Assembly: GCA_966211425.1 (NCBI GenBank)
Contig: CBIHNH010000013.1
Span: forward strand, 1 to 17,351
Direction of reading: 5' to 3'
Length of the DNA stretch: 17,351 nt
DNA from: CBIHNH01 sp966211425
GTDB taxonomy: Bacteria; Patescibacteriota; Saccharimonadia; Saccharimonadales; Saccharimonadaceae
Below the pieces are notes generated by a model. It saw only the letters and a program-made list of their open reading frames with translations, searched no databases and was not told the DNA's origin. The position numbers were made by a program, and so were the translations under genes. Shown here piece after piece: positions 12,189 to 17,351 of this stretch (positions are counted from its first letter, which is position 1; the number at the start of each line of letters is the position of its first letter).

Positions 12189-14165
12189 ATGGCTAAACAA
12201 AAATCGCCCGCATCTTATGATGCGTCTCAGATCCAGGTGCTCGAAGGCCTCGAGCCAGTCCGCAAACGCCCCGGTATGTATATCGGAAGTACCGGTTTCG
12301 ACGGGGTACACCATCTTATTAAAGAAATCGCCGACAACTGTATCGATGAAGCAATTGCCGGTCACGCGACTTTTGTCGACATCAAGATTCTAGCCGACGG
12401 TGGCATCACTGTCACAGATGATGGGCGTGGTATTCCGATCGATACGCACCCGAAGACCGGTAAAAGTACGCTCGAAACGGTCCTAACAATACTCCACGCC
12501 GGAGGAAAGTTCGGTGGTGGTGGCTACAAGGTCTCATCCGGACTTCACGGTGTCGGATCAAGCGTCGTGAACGCACTATCGACTCGGTTTATTGCCGAGG
12601 TCGTCAACAAGGGTCAGCTTTATCGTCTCGAGTTTGAGCGAGGTGTTCCGCAAGGTGACCTCAAGAAAGTTGGTAAAACCGATCGACCACGCGGTACCAG
12701 TATTACGTTTTATCCAGACGACACGATTTTTAAGGAAACGATCGAGTTTGATTATCAGTGGGTACTGGATTATCTTCGACACCAGGCGTATCTGACTAAA
12801 GGTGTTAAGGCTATGGTTTCAGATGAACGTACCGGCAAGCGCTACGCATTTTACTTCGAGGGTGGTATTCAAAGCTACGTAAAACACCTCAATATCGGTA
12901 AAGATGTCATTAGTGACAGTATCTTCTATGTCGAAAAGCAAGTAGAAGACTCCATGGTAGAGGTCGCCGTACAGTATAACGATACGTTTATTGAGCTCGT
13001 GAAGCCGTTTGCAAACAACGTTCACACCCCTGATGGCGGTACTCACCTCATAGGGTTCCGCTCCGCATTGACGCGCGTCATCAACGACTACGCGCGCAAG
13101 AACAGTTTGCTCAAAGAGAAAGACGATAACCTCACGGGTGACGATATCCGCGAAGGTCTCACAGCTATCATTCTCGTGAAACTCCCTGATCCTCAGTTCG
13201 AAGGCCAGACCAAGAACAAACTTGGTAACCCGGAAGTCCGTCGCTATGTCGAGCAGGTGATGAATGAGTATTTTGCCTATTACCTCGAAGAAAATCCAGA
13301 GGTGGCTAAAAAGATCGTCGGTAAAGCGCTCCTCGCTGCCCGTGCTCGAAAAGCTGCTCGTGCAGCCCGGGATAACGTCCTTCGTAAAGGCGCTCTCGAC
13401 GGCATGGGTCTGCCTGGTAAGCTCTGGGACTGTTCGAGTAGGAGCCCGTCAGAGTCTGAAATCTACATCGTAGAGGGTAACTCGGCAGCCGGTTCGGCAA
13501 AAGAAGGCCGCGACAACCGAACGCAGGCGATCCTGCCACTTCGTGGAAAGGTGCTTAACACTGAGCGAGCTCGGCTCGACAAAATGTTTGCGAACAAAGA
13601 GATCGTTGCTATGATTCAGGCGTTTGGCGTTGGTATAGGCGATCAGTTCGATGTCAACGGTCTCCGATACCACAAGATCATCATCATGACCGATGCCGAT
13701 GTTGACGGAAGTCACATCTCGACCCTGCTGCTGACTTTCTTTTTCCGTTACATGAGGGATATCGTCGAGGGTGGCTACGTCTACTTGGCGAAGCCGCCGC
13801 TTTATAGCGTCAACCGTGGTCAGAAAAAGCAGTACGCCTATGACGAGACTGAGCGCGATCGTATATTGGATGAGATTATCGCCGGTAAAGAAGAACGCGG
13901 TACCGCTATCAGTACAGATGAAGATAAGGCCAAGCAGGCTGGCGTGACGATCTCTCGCTTTAAGGGACTTGGTGAAATGGACGCCGACCAGCTATGGGAT
14001 ACGACCATGAACCCGGAAAACCGCGTGCTTATTCAAGTCCGCGTCGAAGACGCCGAGCGTGCTGACGCGATCTTTACCAAGCTGATGGGTGACGAGGTGA
14101 GCCTGAGAAAGAGCTTCATCCAGACTCGCGCAAAAGACGCTGACCTAGAAGAACTGGACATATAG
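12189..14165 (+). CDS. gyrB: DNA gyrase subunit B
   Basis: GyrB is the ATPase subunit of the gyrase A2B2 tetramer, which introduces negative supercoils. The 658-residue product has the length of the compact GyrB type without the proteobacterial insertion. The GHKL ATPase domain shows RKRPGMYIGS (26-34), DDGRGIP (77-83) and GLHGVGSSVVNALS (118-131), then the QTKNKLG loop (340-346). The TOPRIM domain starts at YIVEGNSAAGSAK (426-438), with catalytic-type E429 and the DADVDG acids D502/D504. IV-GNSAAGS replaces the usual GDSAGGS. GLGEMDADQLWDTTMNP (593-609) is the typical C-terminal motif. The gene is 10 nt upstream of gyrA and shares its operon. Sequence alone favours gyrase over topoisomerase IV because the partner carries a GyrA box. 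Confidence 0.96.
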   Translation: MAKQKSPASYDASQIQVLEGLEPVRKRPGMYIGSTGFDGVHHLIKEIADNCIDEAIAGHATFVDIKILADGGITVTDDGRGIPIDTHPKTGKSTLETVLTILHAGGKFGGGGYKVSSGLHGVGSSVVNALSTRFIAEVVNKGQLYRLEFERGVPQGDLKKVGKTDRPRGTSITFYPDDTIFKETIEFDYQWVLDYLRHQAYLTKGVKAMVSDERTGKRYAFYFEGGIQSYVKHLNIGKDVISDSIFYVEKQVEDSMVEVAVQYNDTFIELVKPFANNVHTPDGGTHLIGFRSALTRVINDYARKNSLLKEKDDNLTGDDIREGLTAIILVKLPDPQFEGQTKNKLGNPEVRRYVEQVMNEYFAYYLEENPEVAKKIVGKALLAARARKAARAARDNVLRKGALDGMGLPGKLWDCSSRSPSESEIYIVEGNSAAGSAKEGRDNRTQAILPLRGKVLNTERARLDKMFANKEIVAMIQAFGVGIGDQFDVNGLRYHKIIIMTDADVDGSHISTLLLTFFFRYMRDIVEGGYVYLAKPPLYSVNRGQKKQYAYDETERDRILDEIIAGKEERGTAISTDEDKAKQAGVTISRFKGLGEMDADQLWDTTMNPENRVLIQVRVEDAERADAIFTKLMGDEVSLRKSFIQTRAKDADLEELDI

Positions 14166-14175
14166 GACGATAATT

Positions 14176-16719
14176 ATGGACGAAAACATGACACAGGATG
14201 ACTCTCTACTAGAAAACGGCGCACCGCTCGAGGGTGAAGTCGTAACAGATACACCGGGCCTTGAGCACCGTACGCTCGAAGGAGTTATGGAAGACAGCTT
14301 CTTCCGTTACTCGATGAGCGTTATCATCGACCGCGCATTGCCGGACGTACGCGACGGCCTCAAGCCAGTGCACCGACGCATCATGTACTCGATGAACCAG
14401 AACAATAACCGTTCAGGCAGCAGGTTCGTTAAGAGTGCACTTATCGTCGGTGACGTGATGGGTAAATATCACCCACACGGTGACAGCGCTATCTATGACT
14501 CTATGGTTCGTTTGGCGCAACCATGGTCGCTTCGTTATCCGATGATCGACGGTCAAGGTAACTTCGGTTCGATGGATGGCGACCCTGCGGCTGCCATGCG
14601 ATATACCGAAGCTCGCATGCAAAAGATTGCCGACGAGATGCTCGGTGATATCGAGAAAGAAACCGTTGATTTCCGCGATAACTACGACGGCTCTCGTCAG
14701 GAGCCTGCCGTCCTGCCTGCGAAGGTACCGAACCTGCTCCTTAATGGACAGATCGGTATTGCTGTAGGAATGGCAACGAATATTCCGCCTCATAACCTAG
14801 GTGAACTTGTTGATGCTTCGATCGAGCTCATCGATAACGAGGAAGCTACCGTTGACGATTTGCTGAAGCACGTAAAGGGTCCAGACTTCCCGACGGGCGC
14901 AGTAGTGTACGGCGGCGCTTCGATGAAACAGGCCTACCAAACCGGGCGGGGCAGCGTCATTATGCGTGCGGTTGCAGATATCGTCGAGACGAAAAATGGA
15001 CGACACCAGATCGTTGTCACCGAGGTTCCTTATGGTGTAAATAAAGCAACACTCATCGAAAAGATTGCTGAACTCGTAAAAGACAAGAAGATTAACGGCA
15101 TCAGTGACCTACGTGACGAGAGTGCTCGCGGTAAGGTCCGTGTCGTTGTTGAGCTTAAAAAGGATGCCTATCCTAAAAAGCTGCTAAACCAACTCTATAA
15201 GTCAACGTCACTGCAGAGTAGCTTTAACTTTAATATGCTGGCTCTCATCGACGGCATTCAGCCGCGCACCCTTGGGCTCCATGAGATGCTTAGCGAGTTC
15301 ATCAAGCACCGCCAAAAGGTAGTTCGACGCCGTACAGAGTACGAGCTACGCAAGGCCAAAGAGCGTGCGCATATCCTCGAAGGCTACAAGATCGCCCTCG
15401 ATCACATCGATGAAGTAATCCGCGTCATTCGTGCCAGCAAGACCTCTGATATCGCCCAAAAGAACTTGATGAAATCGTTCAAGCTGAGTGAAATTCAAGC
15501 ACAAGCGATTCTTGCGATGCAGCTGCGTCGACTGACCGGCCTCGAGCGCGATGCAATCGAAGCTGAGCTCAACGAGCTCCTTAAGGCAATCAAACGCTTT
15601 GAAGAAATCCTCGCTGACGAAAAAGAAATCCTCGCCATCATCAAGACGGAACTTCTTGAGATGAAAGAGAAGTACGGTGATGAACGCCGTTCGCAGATCA
15701 TCAACCACGAGCTAGGCAAGTTTAGCGACGAGGAGCTTATTCCTGAAGAAGAATCTGTAGTCCTTCTAACAACGGAAAATTACGTCAAACGTACCTTAAC
15801 TACCGATTATCGTCGCCAGCACAGAGGTGGCAAAGGTAAACGAGGCATGACGACGAAAGAGATGGATGTCATCGATCAGCTCGTGACCTGTTCAACTCAT
15901 GACTGGCTACTCTTCTTTACCAACCGTGGTCGCGTCTTCCGCCTCAAAGCGTACGAAGTGCCGGCTGCCAGTCTCCAGGCGAAGGGCGTAGCGGTTGTTA
16001 ACCTTCTGCAGCTTCAGCCAGAAGAAAAGATCACCTCAATGATCAAGATAGGCAAGGATGAGAACGACGAGGGATACCTCTTTATGAGCACTACCCATGG
16101 TACGGTCAAGAAGACGGCGCTCAAGGACTATGCGAACATTCGTCAAACCGGTCTCATCGCGATTAAGCTCGATGACGGTGATGAACTGCGCTGGATCCGA
16201 CGAAGCTCAGGTGAGGATGAAATCATCATCAGTACCAACTTTGGCCAGGCAATTCGCTTCAAAGAGTCAGACGCACGCCCAATGGGTCGTTCGGCTCGCG
16301 GTGTTCGCGGTATCCGTCTCCGACCGGGCGACAGTGTGGTCGGTATGGATATAGCCTGTGAAGGACAGAAATTGCTGGTTATGAGCGAGAACGGCTATGG
16401 CAAGCTGACAAAAGTCGAACATTTCGCGACCCACAAGCGTGGTGGCGTTGGCATAAAGGCTGGTGTCGTAAATAGTAAGACGGGCAACATCGTGACTGTT
16501 ATCTCCCTGGAGGAAACAGCTTCAGAGGTGCTAATGATCTCGAGCCAGGGGCAAACGATCCGTGTTTCACTGTCGGATATCCCGACGCTGGGTCGAACTA
16601 CTCAAGGCGTCCGCGTCATGCGGCTCAAGGAAGGCGATACAGTAACCTCTATCGGCTTTATCCCTGAGCAGCAAAAAGAGCTCGTGGGCGTAGATGAAGA
16701 TGATGAGGCTGAGGCCTAA
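14176..16719 (+). CDS. gyrA: DNA gyrase subunit A
   Basis: GyrA cuts and rejoins the DNA gate segment and wraps DNA through its C-terminal pinwheel. The 847-residue protein contains RYSMSVIIDRALPDVRDGLK (44-63), the quinolone-determining stretch GKYHPHGDSAIYD with S104 and D108 in the positions of E. coli S83 and D87, and the catalytic tyrosine Y143 in AAMRYTEARM. The C-terminal domain carries a GyrA box QHRGGKG at 548-554 (usual form QRRGGKG), which separates it from ParC. An AGGA lies 8 nt before the ATG; a second ATG four codons later is possible. The stop overlaps the next gene's ATG (TAATG). Retained S104 and D108 show no classic quinolone-resistance change at these sites. Confidence 0.97.
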   Translation: MDENMTQDDSLLENGAPLEGEVVTDTPGLEHRTLEGVMEDSFFRYSMSVIIDRALPDVRDGLKPVHRRIMYSMNQNNNRSGSRFVKSALIVGDVMGKYHPHGDSAIYDSMVRLAQPWSLRYPMIDGQGNFGSMDGDPAAAMRYTEARMQKIADEMLGDIEKETVDFRDNYDGSRQEPAVLPAKVPNLLLNGQIGIAVGMATNIPPHNLGELVDASIELIDNEEATVDDLLKHVKGPDFPTGAVVYGGASMKQAYQTGRGSVIMRAVADIVETKNGRHQIVVTEVPYGVNKATLIEKIAELVKDKKINGISDLRDESARGKVRVVVELKKDAYPKKLLNQLYKSTSLQSSFNFNMLALIDGIQPRTLGLHEMLSEFIKHRQKVVRRRTEYELRKAKERAHILEGYKIALDHIDEVIRVIRASKTSDIAQKNLMKSFKLSEIQAQAILAMQLRRLTGLERDAIEAELNELLKAIKRFEEILADEKEILAIIKTELLEMKEKYGDERRSQIINHELGKFSDEELIPEEESVVLLTTENYVKRTLTTDYRRQHRGGKGKRGMTTKEMDVIDQLVTCSTHDWLLFFTNRGRVFRLKAYEVPAASLQAKGVAVVNLLQLQPEEKITSMIKIGKDENDEGYLFMSTTHGTVKKTALKDYANIRQTGLIAIKLDDGDELRWIRRSSGEDEIIISTNFGQAIRFKESDARPMGRSARGVRGIRLRPGDSVVGMDIACEGQKLLVMSENGYGKLTKVEHFATHKRGGVGIKAGVVNSKTGNIVTVISLEETASEVLMISSQGQTIRVSLSDIPTLGRTTQGVRVMRLKEGDTVTSIGFIPEQQKELVGVDEDDEAEA

Positions 16720-17159
16720 TGGCGTTGCCAGAAGCTTCTGCCTACATCCTCGCTGCAGTCCTCGCGTTCGCCTGTGCTCAGACGATTAAGTATCTTCTAA
16801 ATAGACACGCCAAAGACGGTAGGGGCTGGAGGCAGCTCTATATGTCGGGCAGAATGCCGAGTGGCCACACCGCCACGATGGTCGCATTAGCGACCGTCGT
16901 CGGTGTTCACGACGGTGTCGAGTCAGGCCTCTTCGCCGTTACAGCGGTGATCGCCTTGATTACCGCATACGATGCGATGATGTCGCGTCGTTCGGCCGGA
17001 GAACAGGGGTTAGCGCTCCTAAAGTTGTTGGAAAAATCAGTCTTTTCAAAAGAGCCAATGCCATATGTTGCACTAGGCCACAAGCCACTAGAGGTGGGTG
17101 CAGGAGCCGTCCTCGGGCTTTTGATTGGTTTGGCTGTTGCTTTTTTAATAACGAAATAA
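16719..17159 (+). CDS. DUF212 family membrane protein (divergent PAP2-like, YuiD-like)
   Basis: A 146-residue integral membrane protein of the DUF212 family, distantly related to PAP2 acid phosphatases. The family signatures are clear: SGRMPSGHTA (43-52), AYDAMMSRRSAGEQ (83-96) and LGHKPLEV (119-126). Membrane segments are at about 5-22, 52-68, 70-87 and 127-145. In PAP2 enzymes the PSGH motif carries a catalytic histidine that acts on lipid phosphates; whether DUF212 members are active is not established. Its ATG overlaps the gyrA stop in TAATG, so translation is coupled to gyrA. It is the last gene before the rrn promoter. I see no clear terminator after it, only a 13-nt gap to the rRNA promoter -35 box. 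Confidence 0.88.
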   Translation: MALPEASAYILAAVLAFACAQTIKYLLNRHAKDGRGWRQLYMSGRMPSGHTATMVALATVVGVHDGVESGLFAVTAVIALITAYDAMMSRRSAGEQGLALLKLLEKSVFSKEPMPYVALGHKPLEVGAGAVLGLLIGLAVAFLITK

Positions 17160-17172
17160 GCCAATTTTACCC

Positions 17173-17201
17173 TTGACGCACCCCCATCTGTAGAGTAGGA
17201 T
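17173..17201 (+). promoter_or_regulatory. rRNA operon promoter
   Basis: TTGACG (17173-17178), a 17-nt spacer and TAGGAT (17196-17201). The start is expected near 17208, giving a leader of about 113 nt before 16S. The leader holds the palindrome TGAGCGCTCA (17213-17222) and an inverted repeat ATATACA-GA-TGTATAT around 17242-17258. I did not find a clear boxA antitermination site. Confidence 0.7.
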
Positions 17202-17296
17202 GGATATCAGTCTGAGCGCTCAAGGGAGTGAGGCAGATACAATATACAGATGTATATGAACGTTCACAATTTGGCAATGCAAGTCAATTTCGTCAG

Positions 17297-17316
17297 TGTA
17301 GTGCGATAGCACTACA
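17297..17316 (+). other. Leader hairpin just upstream of 16S rRNA
   Basis: TGTAGTGC (17297-17304) pairs perfectly with GCACTACA (17309-17316) around a GATA tetraloop, ending about 5 nt before the mature 16S 5' end. Such a hairpin could guide 5' processing or folding of 16S. The usual 16S-flanking processing stem needs sequence beyond the window. Confidence 0.6.
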
Positions 17317-17320
17317 ATCT

Positions 17321-17351
17321 TTTATGGAGAGTTTGATCCTGGCTCAGGATG
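17321..17351 (+). rRNA. rrs: 16S ribosomal RNA, first about 30 nt
   Basis: GAGAGTTTGATCCTGGCTCAG (the conserved 16S 5' segment, starting about 17327) is present and continues into GATG at the window edge. The mature 5' end is placed at about 17321 by comparison with E. coli; the exact base is uncertain. The gene is cut by the window. Confidence 0.93.

Noticed and set aside
15346..15708. 120-codon minus-strand open frame inside gyrA
   Set aside because: It is a shadow of the highly conserved gyrA coiled-coil region.

Overview
The window looks like a chromosomal segment of a member of Candidatus Saccharibacteria (TM7) or a close Patescibacteria relative. I infer this from gene content and protein character, since no database search was possible. 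The pointers are a compact genome with informational genes, a large VirD4/TraG-type DNA-binding ATPase flanked by small membrane and proline-rich proteins, a monoderm-style LPKTG surface protein, and a 16S gene that begins at the right edge. The standard code fits: every long gene reads through without in-frame TGA, and none of the 13 visible stops is TGA.

Layout. Positions 1-1117, minus strand: the infC-rpmI-rplT translation operon, with a clear promoter, an ATT start for infC and a TAATG overlap into rpmI. 1158-2663, minus strand: comM, a competence-associated helicase. 2664-3345, plus strand: a structured leader followed by ssrA (tmRNA, 2901-3292) and its terminator. The tmRNA has an encoded CCA, a G-U third acceptor pair, a clear PK4 pseudoknot and an aberrant T-loop. 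3388-4389: a GH5 exo-beta-1,3-glucanase-like enzyme. 4404-4500, minus strand: a candidate small RNA with its own consensus promoter, 5' hairpin and intrinsic terminator. 4639-5298: a YdcF/DUF218 protein. 5299-5829: non-coding by gene content, but holding a TTGACA promoter followed by a long, well-paired candidate structured RNA. 5830-12048: a type-IV-secretion-like module (4-TM protein, acidic/proline-rich protein, 975-aa ATPase; then, convergently, a coiled-coil/2-TM protein and the LPKTG surface protein). 12189-17159: gyrB, gyrA and a DUF212 membrane protein, closely packed. 17173-17351: the rrn promoter, leader hairpin and first bases of 16S rRNA.

How it works together. Most of the window is housekeeping: translation initiation and ribosome proteins, ribosome rescue, supercoiling and rRNA. 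The accessory interest lies in two places. One is the T4SS-like/surface module, which together with ComM fits DNA handling or uptake and cell-surface interaction in an epibiont. The other is the intergenic DNA, which carries three candidate structured RNAs and an apparent habit of placing the -10 box 6-11 bp in front of the ATG, implying leaderless mRNAs for several genes.
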